DNA from: Devosia ginsengisoli | GTDB taxonomy: Bacteria; Pseudomonadota; Alphaproteobacteria; Rhizobiales; Devosiaceae | Length of the DNA stretch: 64,000 nucleotides | NCBI RefSeq assembly: GCF_024707105.1 | Contig: NZ_JANQAJ010000009.1 | Coordinates: 1-64,000 of the forward strand | Reading direction: 5' to 3' | In this document: in pieces, positions 43,263-54,200 of the stretch | Layout: each line of letters begins with the position of its first letter | How positions within the stretch are numbered: position 1 is the first letter of the stretch | Notes under the pieces: generated by a model | What the model was told of the DNA's origin: nothing | Seen by the model: the letters and a program-made list of their open reading frames with translations, nothing else | Database searches by the model: none | Program-made: the position numbers and the translations under genes

Positions 43263-44009
43263 CTACTTGCGCGGGTCCGAGGCCGGCCCGCTCTCCCGAA
43301 GGCGTTGACGATAAAGTTCCTGGCTGCGCACCAGATGGCGGCGCATCGCAGCCCGCGCCGCTTCGATATCCTGCTCGCTGATCGCCGAAATGATCGTCCA
43401 GTGCTCGGCCTGCACGGCCCGCTGATATTCGCGCGTCACGAAGGTTTCGATACGCCAGGGCGACTGGACATCGCAGGGAATGGCGCGGGTACCCAGCGCC
43501 TCGAGCACCTCGACATAGAACGGATTGCTGGTTGCCGCCGCAATGGCGTGGTGAATGTTGAAATCGGCCCGGCCGGTCGGTTCGTCCCGTTCGAGCAGGC
43601 GGTCGAATTCATGAAACGCCTCGTGGATCGCCGCATCCTGCGAATTGGTACGCCGCTGCGCCGCAAGCCCCGCGCTCTCGATTTCGATGCCCATGCGCAC
43701 TTCGAGCACGTTGATCGCGTCCGAGATGCGGTTGCCGCTGTCGATGGCGCGCATGCCGGCCCGCGCCAGCACGAAGACGCCCGCTCCCTGCCGTGCCTCC
43801 ACGATCCCGTCAGCGGCAAGCGCCGCGATAGCCTCGCGCACCACGGTGCGGCTGACCCCGAATATCTTGGTCATCTGACTTTCGGTCGGCAGTTTGCTGC
43901 CGGTGTCGTATTCCCCGGTGACGATGCGCTTGCGCAGCGTCTGCACCACCAGTTCGGCCAGCTTGGGCTTGCGTCCGCCGGGCGTCGCCCCGATGTCGGG
44001 CATGCTCAT
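43263..44009 (-). CDS. GntR/FadR-family regulator of hexuronate genes
   Basis: A 248-residue FCD-type regulator. The winged helix (about 15-80) has LPTESQMTKIFGVSRTVVRE and ALAADGIVEARQGAGVFV; the FCD domain (about 90-235) has VRMGIEIESAGLAAQRRT and FNIHHAIAAATSNPFYVEVL. It lies between dctM and kduI in the same operon, starting three bases after the dctM stop. It probably binds the CATACAA...TTGTATG site upstream of the TRAP genes and responds to a uronate or to 2-keto-3-deoxygluconate. Confidence 0.88.
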   Translation of the reverse strand: MSMPDIGATPGGRKPKLAELVVQTLRKRIVTGEYDTGSKLPTESQMTKIFGVSRTVVREAIAALAADGIVEARQGAGVFVLARAGMRAIDSGNRISDAINVLEVRMGIEIESAGLAAQRRTNSQDAAIHEAFHEFDRLLERDEPTGRADFNIHHAIAAATSNPFYVEVLEALGTRAIPCDVQSPWRIETFVTREYQRAVQAEHWTIISAISEQDIEAARAAMRRHLVRSQELYRQRLRESGPASDPRK

Positions 44010-44011
44010 GG

Positions 44012-45295
44012 CTAGCCCCGGAACAGGGCCGGCAGCCACAGCGACAGCCCCGGAATATAGGTCACCAGACCCAGCACGATGATCCCGGCCAGATAGAATG
44101 GCCACACGCTCTTCATCGCCTCCATGACAGTGATCTTGCCCACCGCCGCGGCCACGAACTGCACCGGCCCGAGCGGCGGCGTGTTGAGCCCGATGCCGAG
44201 ATTGAGGATCATGATGACGCCGAAATGCACCGGATCGACACCAAAGGCTTTCACCATGGGCAGGAAGATCGGCGTGGTGATGATGATCAGCGGCCCCATA
44301 TCCATGAAGGTGCCGAGCAGCAGCAGCGCGATATTGATCATGATCAACACCAGCAGCGGATCGCTCGAGATCGCCGCCATGCCGGCGGTGAGGATGGTCG
44401 CCACCTTGAGATAGGCCATCAGCCAGCCGAACGAAGCCGCCGCGCCGATGATGAACAGCACCATGGCCGTGGTCCGCACCGCACCCAGCACGGAATGGAC
44501 GAATTCGCTCCAGCTCAGCGAGCGATAGACCAGCAGCGTCACCAGCAGCGCATAGATCACTGCGATACACGAGCTTTCCGTCGCCGTGAAAATGCCCGAG
44601 CGCACGCCGCCGAAAATGATGGCGATCAGCATCAGGCCGGGAATGGACACGAGCAGGAAATAGCCGGCCCGGCGGAAGCCCGGGAATTTCTCGGTCGGAT
44701 AGCCGCGCTTCACCGCCACCAGATAGGCGGTGACGCTCAGCGCCGCGGCCAGCAGCAGGCCGGGAATGATGCCCGCCGTGAACAGATCGGCAATCGAGAT
44801 ATTGCCGCCACCGGCGAGCGAATAGATGATCATGTTATGGCTGGGCGGCAGCAGCAGCGCGATCAGCGCCGCCATGGAGGTGACGTTGACCGCATAGTCG
44901 GCGCCATAGCCGCGCTCTTTCATCTGCGGGATCATGATGCCGCCCACGGCGGCCGCCTCGGCCACGGCCGAGCCGGAAATGCCACCGAACAGCGTCGAGG
45001 CCGCAATATTGACCTGCCCCAGCCCGCCGCGCACATGCCCGATCAGCGCCCCGGCAAAGGAGATGATCCGCGCCGCAATGCCGCCGCGCATCATCAGGTC
45101 GCCGGCGAAGATGAAGAAGGGAATGGCCAGCAGCGTGAAGGCGGACACGCCCGAATTGAGCTGCTGGAACACCACGACGGCCGGGCGGCCGAGATAGATG
45201 ATGGTGGCGAAGCTGGCGATACCCAGGCAATAGGCGATCGGCGTGCCGATCACCATCAGGAGGGTGAAGACGCCGAAGAGAATCCAGTATTCCAT
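44012..45295 (-). CDS. TRAP transporter large permease (DctM type)
   Basis: A 427-residue membrane protein with about 11-12 helices. Family signatures are IPFFIFAGDLMMRGGIAARI, NIAASTLFGGISGSAVAEAA, LLPPSHNMIIYSLAGGG and the late GLNTPPLGPVQFVAAAVGK. It is the Na+-coupled transport subunit. The operon context (kduI, kduD, KdgF-like cupin) points to a hexuronate or unsaturated uronate as cargo and not a C4-dicarboxylate. Confidence 0.92.
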   Translation of the reverse strand: MEYWILFGVFTLLMVIGTPIAYCLGIASFATIIYLGRPAVVVFQQLNSGVSAFTLLAIPFFIFAGDLMMRGGIAARIISFAGALIGHVRGGLGQVNIAASTLFGGISGSAVAEAAAVGGIMIPQMKERGYGADYAVNVTSMAALIALLLPPSHNMIIYSLAGGGNISIADLFTAGIIPGLLLAAALSVTAYLVAVKRGYPTEKFPGFRRAGYFLLVSIPGLMLIAIIFGGVRSGIFTATESSCIAVIYALLVTLLVYRSLSWSEFVHSVLGAVRTTAMVLFIIGAAASFGWLMAYLKVATILTAGMAAISSDPLLVLIMINIALLLLGTFMDMGPLIIITTPIFLPMVKAFGVDPVHFGVIMILNLGIGLNTPPLGPVQFVAAAVGKITVMEAMKSVWPFYLAGIIVLGLVTYIPGLSLWLPALFRG

Positions 45296-45300
45296 AAGTC

Positions 45301-45828
45301 TCAGGCCTCGGTGATCGTGGGATCGACGGGGATATCGTCAATCGGCTCGCCCGCAGCCCGCAGCAGCAGGCGCTCCAGCGAGAACAGGCACATCAGCACG
45401 CCCGAGACCACGATGGGGAAATAGGTGAAAGCAGTGGGCAGGCCCAGCACCGGGATACGCGTCGACCAGAAACGGATGGCCAGCTCCCCGCCATAGAACA
45501 CCATGCCGAAGGCGAAGGCGAAGACGCAGATGTCGCTAAGGGCACGCAGCCACGACTTGGAACCGGGCGGCAATACGTAGATCAGCACGTCGAACCCCAT
45601 ATGGAAGTTCTCGCGCACGCCCACCGCCGCACCCAGGAAGATGAACCAGGTCATGATCATGATCGCACCGGCCTCGGTCCAGGCCGGTGACGAATTGATC
45701 ACGAACCGCATGAACACCTGGTAGGCGACGATACCAGTCATGGCCACCAGGCCCGTTCCGGCTACCCACAAGGCGGCGTTTGAAAGCTGACCCAGCACAC
45801 GGCTGATCGCCAGAAGCCTGTCTCTCAT
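45301..45828 (-). CDS. TRAP transporter small permease (DctQ type)
   Basis: A 175-residue four-helix protein. FVINSSPAWTEAGAIMIMTW, GAAVGVRENFHMGFDVLI and the last helix FPIVVSGVLMCLFSLERLLL match DctQ/TRAP small subunits. Five bases separate it from dctM. Confidence 0.9.
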   Translation of the reverse strand: MRDRLLAISRVLGQLSNAALWVAGTGLVAMTGIVAYQVFMRFVINSSPAWTEAGAIMIMTWFIFLGAAVGVRENFHMGFDVLIYVLPPGSKSWLRALSDICVFAFAFGMVFYGGELAIRFWSTRIPVLGLPTAFTYFPIVVSGVLMCLFSLERLLLRAAGEPIDDIPVDPTITEA

Positions 45829-45852
45829 GATTGTCCTCCGGCAAATAGAGAA

Positions 45853-45878
45853 CGGACCGGCGCAGAGGCGCCGGTCCG
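45853..45878 (-). terminator. hairpin between dctP and dctQ
   Basis: CGGACCGGCG paired with CGCCGGTCCG around a six-base loop, in the 60-base gap after dctP. On the minus strand it is followed by TTCTCTATTT. It probably limits read-through from the binding-protein gene to the permeases. Confidence 0.65.
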
Positions 45879-45888
45879 AAAACGCAGG

Positions 45889-46866
45889 CTATTCGGTGGC
45901 CTGAATGCGGGCAACCAGGTCCTTGAGGGCCGGATCGGTCACATACTTGTCGTAGACCGGACCCATGGCTTCGATGAAGGGGGCCTTGTCAACTTCGTTG
46001 ATCACCGCACCGAGCGCTTCCACGGCGGCCTTGGATTCGACTTCCTTGGCGGCCCACAGCTCACGCTGCTTGGCTACGGATTCCTTGGCGGCTTCGCGGA
46101 ACAACACCTGGTCTTCCGGGGTCAGGCCGTCCCAGATGATCTTGGAGATCACCAGGACCTCCGGCACCATCAGGTGTTCGTCGAGCGAGTAATACTTGGC
46201 GACTTCGGCATGACCGGCCGTGTCATAGCTCGGATAGTTGTTCTCGGCGCCGTCGATGACGCCGGTCTGGATACCCGAATAGACTTCACCATAGGGCATC
46301 GGGGTGGCATTGCCGCCAAAGGCCGCAACCATGTCCACGAAGATGTCCGACTGCATGACGCGCAGCTTCATGCCTGCCATGTCGCCCGGCGTGGTGATCG
46401 GCTTTTCGCTGTTGTAGAACGAGCGGGCGCCGCCGTCGTAATAGGCCAGCGCAACCACGTCCACGGCATCGAATGCCCCCAGGATTTCTTCGCCGATCGG
46501 GCCGTCGAGCACATGGTGCATGTGGTCGGCCGAGCGGAAGATATAGGGCAGTTGAACCACGGTGGCTTCGGGCACCTGCGTGCCGAAGGCGCCGATCGAG
46601 ATGCGGTTGAGATCGATCACGCCGAACTGGGTCTGCTCGATCGTGTCGGTTTCCTCGCCGAGCTGGGCGGAGTGGTACACTTCGACCGAATAGCGGCCAT
46701 CGGTCTTCTCGCTCAGCAATTCGCCGAAATACTTGACCGCTTCGACGGTCGGATAGCCATCGGGATGAGTATCGGACGAGCGCAGCACGGTCTGGGCGCT
46801 GGCCGTCGAAACCATCAGGGCGGCAGCGACGAGTGCGGTCGCCGCCAGTTTAGGCAGATGAAACAT
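45889..46866 (-). CDS. TRAP transporter substrate-binding protein (DctP type)
   Basis: A 325-residue periplasmic protein. ATG 46866 follows GGGAGGAC and gives the signal peptide ending MVSTASAQ. The mature part has [39 protein letters not shown] and [20 protein letters not shown], where the Arg binds the substrate carboxylate, and [20 protein letters not shown]. It is first gene of the uronate operon. Substrate is inferred from context. Confidence 0.92.
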   Translation of the reverse strand: MFHLPKLAATALVAAALMVSTASAQTVLRSSDTHPDGYPTVEAVKYFGELLSEKTDGRYSVEVYHSAQLGEETDTIEQTQFGVIDLNRISIGAFGTQVPEATVVQLPYIFRSADHMHHVLDGPIGEEILGAFDAVDVVALAYYDGGARSFYNSEKPITTPGDMAGMKLRVMQSDIFVDMVAAFGGNATPMPYGEVYSGIQTGVIDGAENNYPSYDTAGHAEVAKYYSLDEHLMVPEVLVISKIIWDGLTPEDQVLFREAAKESVAKQRELWAAKEVESKAAVEALGAVINEVDKAPFIEAMGPVYDKYVTDPALKDLVARIQATE

Positions 46867-47003
46867 GGAAATGTCCTCCCAAAGGTGACATCGGTCCGGC
46901 CTTCTCGTGCCGTCCATCGATGCCGTTGATCCGCGTCGGGACTTCCCTCCCGCCGCTCAAGCCGCTTGAGGTCTTATGGACTCCATGCAAGCTTGGTGGA
47001 GAA

Positions 47004-47057
47004 CTGGTATGGAAGACGAAAAGGGAAGTCAACATACAATATTTCGCAACTTGTATG
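47004..47057 (-). promoter_or_regulatory. promoter and inverted-repeat operator of the uronate operon
   Basis: On the minus strand TTGACT (47027-47032), 17 bases and TACCAG (47004-47009). Immediately upstream, CATACAA (47033-47039) and TTGTATG (47051-47057) form a perfect 7-base inverted repeat with an 11-base spacer, abutting the -35 box. It is a good candidate site for the operon's GntR protein. The rest of the 333-base gap between dctP and lpdA contains an untranslated leader and the lpdA terminator but no gene. Confidence 0.5.
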
Positions 47058-47151
47058 ATGAATTTGAGCGCTGATTTGCCCCTGTGGGGATAAGTTTTCC
47101 AGCGCAACCAGGCGCATGATCGGGCTGGAATTTCCATTATAACAACGACAA

Positions 47152-47176
47152 CGCCGCCGGGGATAAACCGGCGGCG
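47152..47176 (-). terminator. terminator after lpdA
   Basis: CGCCGCCGG paired with CCGGCGGCG around a seven-base loop; on the minus strand it is followed by TTGTCGTTGTT. It closes the TCA-cycle cluster. Confidence 0.65.
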
Positions 47177-47199
47177 CAATGACTTAGCTCTGCTTTCGA

Positions 47200-48609
47200 T
47201 CAGATATGGATCGCGCCGTCCCCAAGCGACAGGGCCGCCTCGCGCACCGCTTCCGACAGCGTCGGATGGGCATGGGTGGAGCGCGCCAGATCCTCGGAGG
47301 AGCCCGAAAATTCCATCAGCACGACCAGTTCGTGGATCATCTCGCCGGCATTCTTGCCCACGATATGCGCCCCCAGCACCCGGTCGGTCTCCACATCGGC
47401 GAGTATCTTGACGAAGCCCTGCGTCGCCAGCATGGCCTTGGCGCGACCATTGGCGGTGAAAGGGAATTTGCCGATCTTGTAGTCAATGCCTTCGGCCTTG
47501 AGCTCGTCCTCGGTCTTGCCGACCGAGGCGATTTCAGGGTTGGTGTAGACCACTGCCGGAATGGCGGCATAGTTCACATGACCGGCCTGGCCATTGAGGA
47601 TTTCGGCGACTGCAATGCCCTCGTCCTCGGCCTTGTGCGCCAGCATCGGGCCGGCAATCACGTCGCCAATGGCATAGATGCCGTCGACCGAGGTCTTGTA
47701 CTGGCCATCGACCCGCACGCGGCCGCGCTCGTCCAGTGCCACGCCCACGATGTCGAGGCCCAGCCCTTCGGTGAAGGGCTTGCGGCCGATGGCGACCAAA
47801 GCCACATCGGCGTCGAGCATTTCCATGTCCCCGCCCTTGGCCGGCTCGACCCGGACCTTGAGCGAACCGTCGTCCTGCTTGTCGATGCCGGCGACCTTGC
47901 TGGAGAGCTTGAACTCCATGCCCTGCTTCTGCAGCATGCGCTGGAACTGACGCGCCACTTCGCTGTCCATGCCCGGCAGGATGCGGTCGAGATATTCGAC
48001 CACGGTGACCTGACTGCCCAGCCGCGCCCAGACCGAGCCCAGTTCGAGCCCGATGACGCCGGCGCCGATGACCAGCAGCTTGCCCGGCACCTTGTCCAGC
48101 GTCAGCGCGCCGGTCGAGGTCACGATCTTCTTTTCATCGATCTCGATGCCCGGCAGTCCGGCCGATACCGAGCCGGTGGCGATGACGATATTCTTGGTCT
48201 CGATCTCGGTAGGCGCGCCGGTCTGCGGCGTCACCAGAACCTTGCCGGGTGACACGATGGTGCCGATGCCGCGCAAGGTGGTGATCTTGTTCTTCTTGAA
48301 CAGATAATCGACGCCGCCGACATTGGCCGCGACCGTTTCGGTCTTGTGGTTCATCATCTGCGGCAGGTTCAGCGTGGGCGCAGGAATGTCGATGCCCAGT
48401 GCCTTGAAGCCATGCCCGGCCTCTTCGAACAACTCGGAAGCATGCAGCAGGGCCTTGGAGGGAATACAGCCGATATTGAGGCAGGTACCGCCCAGCGTCG
48501 CCCATTTCTCCACCACCGCAACCTTCATCCCGAGTTGCGCCGCACGGATCGCCGCGACATAGCCGCCCGGACCCGAGCCGATGATGGTGAGATCGAACGC
48601 GTCTGCCAT
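47200..48609 (-). CDS. lpdA: dihydrolipoyl dehydrogenase (E3) of 2-oxoglutarate dehydrogenase
   Basis: A 469-residue flavoprotein. FAD motif [19 protein letters not shown], redox disulphide [20 protein letters not shown] motif [20 protein letters not shown] and active-site ending [15 protein letters not shown] (HPT-E) are all intact. It reoxidises the lipoyl arm of SucB. Last gene of the mdh-suc cluster, separated from sucB by two secreted-protein genes. Confidence 0.94.
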   Translation of the reverse strand: MADAFDLTIIGSGPGGYVAAIRAAQLGMKVAVVEKWATLGGTCLNIGCIPSKALLHASELFEEAGHGFKALGIDIPAPTLNLPQMMNHKTETVAANVGGVDYLFKKNKITTLRGIGTIVSPGKVLVTPQTGAPTEIETKNIVIATGSVSAGLPGIEIDEKKIVTSTGALTLDKVPGKLLVIGAGVIGLELGSVWARLGSQVTVVEYLDRILPGMDSEVARQFQRMLQKQGMEFKLSSKVAGIDKQDDGSLKVRVEPAKGGDMEMLDADVALVAIGRKPFTEGLGLDIVGVALDERGRVRVDGQYKTSVDGIYAIGDVIAGPMLAHKAEDEGIAVAEILNGQAGHVNYAAIPAVVYTNPEIASVGKTEDELKAEGIDYKIGKFPFTANGRAKAMLATQGFVKILADVETDRVLGAHIVGKNAGEMIHELVVLMEFSGSSEDLARSTHAHPTLSEAVREAALSLGDGAIHI

Positions 48610-48627
48610 TTAAAGCCCCGAAACCTG

Positions 48628-48780
48628 TTAATGTCGCTGCACTATCGCCGCTAAGGCGGCCAGCACAAGCAATGTAATGCCGGTGACCCGTTTACGCCAC
48701 CGGCCGAAACGGAAAAAGCCCGTCCGTGCCGCCGCTGTCGTAAAGAAAATCCGCCCGGATGCGAAGCAGGCAAAAAGCAT
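48628..48780 (-). CDS. possible small basic membrane protein
   Basis: A 50-residue frame, MLFACFASGRIFFTTAAART then GFFRFGRWRKRVTGITLLVL and a hydrophobic end closing VQRH. The final stretch resembles the last helix of LysE-type exporters, so this may be a remnant. The frame stays open upstream to codons around 48826 without a start. No ribosome binding site is visible. It fills the 208-base gap before lpdA. Confidence 0.25.
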   Translation of the reverse strand: MLFACFASGRIFFTTAAARTGFFRFGRWRKRVTGITLLVLAALAAIVQRH

Positions 48781-48817
48781 GAGGCCGAAACGGCCGGCGG
48801 CCTGATGCGAAACCGCC

Positions 48818-49306
48818 TCAGTCGCAGCCAGTCAGGGTGAAGACATCGCCGGCATCCATGTCCGGCGCGAACTCGTCCTCGCGGTACAGCGAATACCACA
48901 GGCTTGCCGCCAGACGCGGCAGGATGACCTGGTCCGGGGCCGCAGCGCCTCTCTTGTCGTCGAGCCAATCCACGGCGCCATCGTAGTTGGCATAGATGGC
49001 CGTGTGCTCGCCCTCGACGAAGGTGCAAACCTCGGTACCATCGGCCTTGCAAGGGCCGCTGATGGACCAGAGCGGCGAGCCGAAACCGCTGGGCCGGTGC
49101 ACCGCGCCCTCGAGCGTCACGCCGGAATTGGGCATCTCGATGATGAAGGCCGCCGTCTGGTTAGGTGCCACGAATTTCGGCACCGGCTTGAAGCTGAGCC
49201 ACCAGGCCGCCTGGTCATGCTTGTAGCGGGCATTGCTGATGGTGCAGTCACTGGCCTGTACGGTCCCGGTCAACAACAGCGCGGCCAGCATCGTCATGCG
49301 CAGCAT
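48818..49306 (-). CDS. secreted protein of unknown function
   Basis: A 162-residue protein with a signal peptide (MLRMTMLAALLLTGTVQAS). Four Cys remain in the mature chain (SDCTIS, GPCKAD, EVCTF, TGCD), enough for two disulphides. No domain recognised. It lies in the same direction as its neighbours between sucB and lpdA, with a relative-sized secreted gene upstream, but no link to the TCA cycle is evident. Confidence 0.7.
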   Translation of the reverse strand: MLRMTMLAALLLTGTVQASDCTISNARYKHDQAAWWLSFKPVPKFVAPNQTAAFIIEMPNSGVTLEGAVHRPSGFGSPLWSISGPCKADGTEVCTFVEGEHTAIYANYDGAVDWLDDKRGAAAPDQVILPRLAASLWYSLYREDEFAPDMDAGDVFTLTGCD

Positions 49307-49385
49307 GATCCCACCCTCTCGATTGGTGGGGTAAGCTTAGCCGGCGGCCAGCCGCGGCCAACCCGCATGTGGGGGTGGAGCCGCG

Positions 49386-49865
49386 CTATTGCGCGGCGAT
49401 ATCCTGCGCCTTGGCCAAGGCGTCGGGCAGGCTTTTGTCGATATCGAGCGCCCCGCTATCGACCTGTTCGAGAAAGGCGCGGCAGAAGCCGTCCTTGTCG
49501 CCGGCCTGGTTGTAAGCGCTCATGATTTCGGCGCCGCCATAGGTTTCGGCGGCCTTCTGCTGGCCTTCCGCGCCCCCGCCCAGCCGCTCGATCACCCGGT
49601 TGGCCAGGTCGAGAAAGCCGATATTGCGCAGGTACCAGTTGTCGCTGGCGGCCTTGTAGGCGGAATCGAGCCCGGTGGTCTCGTAGCAATGGGTGGTCAT
49701 GACCGAAACGATGGCGCGCGAGCCGTGGAAGGCCATCAATTCGCCGATCAGTTCGGCATCGGCAGCATCCTGTGCGGAAGCGGGGACAAGTGTGGCGAGC
49801 CAGATGACGACGGGGAAAATCAGGGAACGCAAAAGGCGCACAACTCCGAGAAAACGCGTTAGCAT
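49386..49865 (-). CDS. secreted protein of unknown function
   Basis: About 159 residues from ATG 49865 (the frame opens at 49934, but a signal sequence begins after MLTRFLGVVRLLRSL and ends PASAQDA). The mature part is acidic and helical, with two Cys (THCYETTG and GFCRAFLEQ). No family recognised. It lies after the sucB terminator and so may have its own promoter. Confidence 0.65.
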   Translation of the reverse strand: MLTRFLGVVRLLRSLIFPVVIWLATLVPASAQDAADAELIGELMAFHGSRAIVSVMTTHCYETTGLDSAYKAASDNWYLRNIGFLDLANRVIERLGGGAEGQQKAAETYGGAEIMSAYNQAGDKDGFCRAFLEQVDSGALDIDKSLPDALAKAQDIAAQ

Positions 49866-49944
49866 CTGGACCACTGACGTTAACAGACTGTTAGCATCGA
49901 GCGTCGCCGACATCACGAAAACGCTAGCGAACACGCTAACGAAA

Positions 49945-49966
49945 AGGGCCCGCCGAAGCGGGCCCT
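49945..49966 (-). terminator. terminator after sucB
   Basis: AGGGCCCGC-CGAA-GCGGGCCCT tetraloop hairpin; on the minus strand followed by TTTTCGTTA. Confidence 0.85.
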
Positions 49967-49991
49967 CAAACTGTCATCGCTTTGCGGCGAA

Positions 49992-51272
49992 CTAGAGGTC
50001 GAGCACCAGGCGTTCCGGCGCTTCGAGGCTTTCCTTGACGCGGACCAGGAAGGTCACCGCTTCCTTGCCGTCGACGATCCGGTGATCGTAGGAGAGGGCA
50101 AGATACATCATCGGACGGATGACGATCTGGCCGCCGACCACGACGGGCCGCTCCTGGATCTTGTGCATGCCAAGAATACCAGACTGTGGCGCGTTGAGGA
50201 TAGGCGTCGACATCAGCGAGCCATAGACGCCACCATTGGAGATGGTGAAGGTGCCGCCCTGCATGTCGGCCATGGAAAGCTGGCCATCGCGCGCCTTCTT
50301 GCCGAGCGTGTTGATCGACTTCTCGATATCGGCGATCGACATCTGGTCGGCATTGCGCACCACCGGGACGACGAGGCCCTTGTCGGTGCCCACGGCCACG
50401 CCGATGTGAGCATACTGCTTGTAGACCAGGTCATCGCCGTCGATTTCGGCATTAACCGTCGGGATCTCCTTGAGCGCGTGGACCACGGCCTTGGTGAAGA
50501 AGCCCATGAAGCCCAGCTTGACGCCATGCTTCTTCTCGAACAGCTCCTTGTAGGACGCGCGCAGATCCATCACCGGCTTCATGTCCACCTCGTTGAAGGT
50601 GGTCAGCATGGCGGCGGTGTTCTGCGCATCCTTGAGACGCCGCGCGATGGTCTGGCGCAGGCGGGTCATCCGGACCCGCTCTTCGCGGGCGGCATCGTCG
50701 GCGGCAACCGGCGCGCGCGGGGCGGCCGGAGCCTTGGCCTCGACAGGCTTGACGGCGGGCGCGGCAGCAGGAGCAGCCTCGGCCACAGCCGGAGCAGGTT
50801 TGCTGGCAGCAGCCACCACATCTTCCTTGAGCACCTGGCCGCGCTTGCCCGAACCCTCGATATCCGAGCCGTTGAGGCCGGTCTCGTTGAGCATCTTCTG
50901 CGCCGCCGGCGCCGGCGGCATGGACGTGCCGGCAGCAGGCTTGACCGGCTCGGGGCCGGCCGCATTGGCGGCAGGCACCTCGGCCTTGGCGGGTGCGGGA
51001 GCAGCGGCAGCCGGGGCGGCGGCAGCGCCGGCCCCTGCCCCGCCGATGGCGCCGAGCAACGCGCCCACGTCCACCGTCTCGCCCGGCTGAGCGGCGATGG
51101 CTTCGAGCACGCCGGCGGCCGGCGCGGGCACTTCGATGGTCACCTTGTCGGTTTCCAGCTCGACAATGGGTTCGTCGGCGGCGACGGCGTCGCCCACCTT
51201 CTTGAACCACTGGCCGATGGTCGCTTCGGTGACGCTTTCGCCCAGCGTCGGCACGCGGATTTCAGTCGACAT
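49992..51272 (-). CDS. sucB: dihydrolipoyllysine succinyltransferase (E2) SucB
   Basis: A 426-residue E2. The lipoyl domain (1-77) has its lysine in [15 protein letters not shown] long Ala/Pro linker is followed by the E3-binding domain ([20 protein letters not shown]) and the catalytic domain with [20 protein letters not shown] (His and Asp). One lipoyl domain is normal for SucB. Twelve bases downstream of sucA. The linker (about 77-105 and 150-190) is alanine-rich and repetitive. Confidence 0.95.
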   Translation of the reverse strand: MSTEIRVPTLGESVTEATIGQWFKKVGDAVAADEPIVELETDKVTIEVPAPAAGVLEAIAAQPGETVDVGALLGAIGGAGAGAAAAPAAAAPAPAKAEVPAANAAGPEPVKPAAGTSMPPAPAAQKMLNETGLNGSDIEGSGKRGQVLKEDVVAAASKPAPAVAEAAPAAAPAVKPVEAKAPAAPRAPVAADDAAREERVRMTRLRQTIARRLKDAQNTAAMLTTFNEVDMKPVMDLRASYKELFEKKHGVKLGFMGFFTKAVVHALKEIPTVNAEIDGDDLVYKQYAHIGVAVGTDKGLVVPVVRNADQMSIADIEKSINTLGKKARDGQLSMADMQGGTFTISNGGVYGSLMSTPILNAPQSGILGMHKIQERPVVVGGQIVIRPMMYLALSYDHRIVDGKEAVTFLVRVKESLEAPERLVLDL

Positions 51273-51284
51273 TGGCTTGTCCTT

Positions 51285-54200
51285 TTATTGGCCGAGGGCT
51301 TCGTCGAGGAAGGCCTGCAATTGGGCTAGATGGGTCCGCATCAGACCCGTGGCAGTGGAAGCGGAAGCCGGGCGGCCGGTATAGCGCACGCGCTGGCCGG
51401 TCCGTCCCATCTGGTCGAAGACCCATTCAACATAGGGCTGAATGAAGGCCCAGGCACCCATATTCTTGGGCTCTTCCTGGCACCAGATGATCTCGGCATT
51501 CTTGAAGCGGCTCAACTCGTCCAGCAGCGCCTTGGCCGGGAACGGATAGAGCTGCTCGATGCGCAGCAGATACACATCGTTGATGCCCTTCTTCTCGCGA
51601 TCTTCCAGCAGGTCGTAATAGACCTTGCCGGTGCAGAGCACGACGCGGCGGATATTGTCGTCCGCGGCCAGCTTGATCGAGGTCTTTGGCACGCCCGGCG
51701 CCTCGGCATCGTCCCACAGCAGGCGGTGGAAGCAGGAATCCGGACCCATTTCGGCCAGCCCCGAGGTAGCGCGCTTGTGGCGCAGCAGGCTCTTGGGCGT
51801 CATCAGGATCAGGGGCTTGCGGAAGTTGCGTTCCATCTGGCGACGCAGCACATGGAAGTAGTTGGCCGGCGTCGTGCAGTTGGCGACCTGCATATTGTCT
51901 TCGGCGCAAAGCTGCAGGAACCGCTCGGGACGGGCCGAAGAGTGTTCCGGCCCCTGCCCTTCATAGCCATGCGGCAACAGCATCACCAGGCCACTCATGC
52001 GGAACCACTTGCGCTCGCCCGAGGAGATGAACTGGTCGATCACCACCTGCGCGCCATTCACGAAATCGCCGAACTGGGCTTCCCAGATGGTCAGCGCCTT
52101 GGGCTCGGCGAGCGAATAGCCGTATTCGAAGCCGAGCACGGCTTCTTCCGAGAGCATCGAATTAATGACCTCGTAACGGCACTGCTCGGGATCGAGATTA
52201 TTGAGCGGCGTATAGGTCTTGTTGTCTTCGAGCTGGTCGTTGAGCACCGAATGGCGCTGGCTGAACGTGCCGCGCTCGACGTCCTGGCCCGAGAGGCGCA
52301 CCGGATGACCATCGGTCACCAGCGTGCCGAAGGCCAAGGCCTCGGCCGTCGCCCAGTCGATACCCTCGCCGGACTCGATCGCCGCCAGGCGATTGTCCAT
52401 GAAGCGCTTGACCGTCTTGTGGACGTTGAATCCTTCCGGAATCTGCGTCAGCGCCGTGCCGATCCTGGTCAGGCGGTCGATCTCGACGCCGGTCTGGCCG
52501 CGGCGCGGGCCTTCCTGCTCGGCCTGCTTGAAATCCTTCCAGGCGCCATCGAGCCAGTCGGCCTTGTTCGGGCGATAGTCCTGCCCGGCCTCGAACTCGC
52601 TTTCCAGATGCGCGCGCCAGCCGGCCTTGAGCTTTTCGACCTCTTCGGCCATGAGCAGCCCTTCGGCCACCAGCTTTTCCGAATAGAGCTCGAGCGTGGA
52701 CTTGTGACTGCGGATGCGGGAATACATCAGCGGCTGGGTGAAGCTGGGCTCGTCGCCTTCATTGTGGCCGAAGCGACGATAGCAGAACATGTCGATGACG
52801 ACGGGCTTGCCGAACTTCTGCCGGTACTCCACCGCCACCTTGGCCGCGAAGACCACGGCTTCCGGATCGTCGCCGTTGACGTGGAAAACCGGCGCCTCGA
52901 TCATCTTGGCGACATCGGTCGGATAGGGCGAGGAGCGCGAATACATCGGGCTCGTGGTGAAACCGATCTGGTTGTTGATGACGAAGTGGATCGAACCACC
53001 CGTGCGGTGTCCCTTGAGGCCGGAAAGCCCCAGGCATTCGGCAATGACGCCCTGCCCGGCAAAGGCCGCGTCGCCATGGATCAGCAGCGGCAGCACGGTC
53101 GAGCGGTCGGGCTTGCCATCGACCGCGATATTCACCAGCTTGCCATCGGGCGCGATATGCTGGTCCTGCTTGGCGCGAGACTTGCCCAGCACCACCGGAT
53201 CGACGATTTCCAGATGCGACGGGTTGGCCGTCAACGACAGGTGGACCTTCTTGCCGTCGAATTCGCGGTCGGAAGAAGCGCCGAGGTGGTACTTCACGTC
53301 GCCCGAACCCTCGACGTCGTCGGGGTAGAAGGCGCCGCCCTTGAATTCGTGGAACAGGGCGCGATGCGGCTTCTGCATCACCTGGGTGAGCACGTTGAGG
53401 CGACCGCGGTGGGCCATGCCCAGGACGATATCCTTGATGCCCAGGGCACCGCCGCGCTTGATGATCTGCTCGAGCGCCGGAATGGTGGATTCACCGCCAT
53501 CGAGGCCGAAGCGCTTGGTGCCGGTATACTTGACGTCGATATACTTTTCGAAGCCTTCGGCCTCGATCAGCTTGGAAAGGATCGCCTTCTTGCCCTCGGC
53601 CGTGAAGGTGATTTCCTTGTCCGGACCCTCGATGCGCTCCTGAATCCACTGCTTGGCTTCGGGATCGGAGATATGCATGAACTCGATGCCCAGCGTACCG
53701 CAATAGGTGCGCTTGAGGATCGTCAGCATTTCCGGAATGGTCGCGTATTCGAGACCCAGATAGTTGTCGATGAAGATCTTGCGGCTGTAATCGGCCTCGG
53801 TGAAGCCGTAGCTGGCCGGATCGAGCTCGGGGGCCGGCTCCTCCTCCATCATCTTCAGCGGATCGAGATCGGCATGCAGGTGTCCGCGCATGCGATAGGC
53901 GCGGATCATCATGATGGCGCGGATGGAATCGCGCGTGGCCTGCAGCACGTCGGCGACCGACGACTTGGCGACGCCGAGCGCCTCGGCCTTCTTGGCCACG
54001 GCCTTCTCGGTCTTGATGGCGATTTCGCCCCAATTGCCGTCCAGCGCACTGACCAGCTCGCCATTGGCGCTTTGCGGCCAGTCCTTGCGACTCCAGCTCG
54101 GCCCTTCGGCATTCTGCTGGGCGACACCTTCGCCATCGTCGAGCTTGGAAAAGAAACTCTTCCACGTCTCGTCGACACTGGAAGGGTCGGTCTTGTAGCG

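Noticed and set aside
43263..44570. 435-codon version of the hexuronate GntR regulator
   Set aside because: The upstream 187 codons are antiphase to dctM. The regulator begins at ATG 44009 just after the dctM stop.
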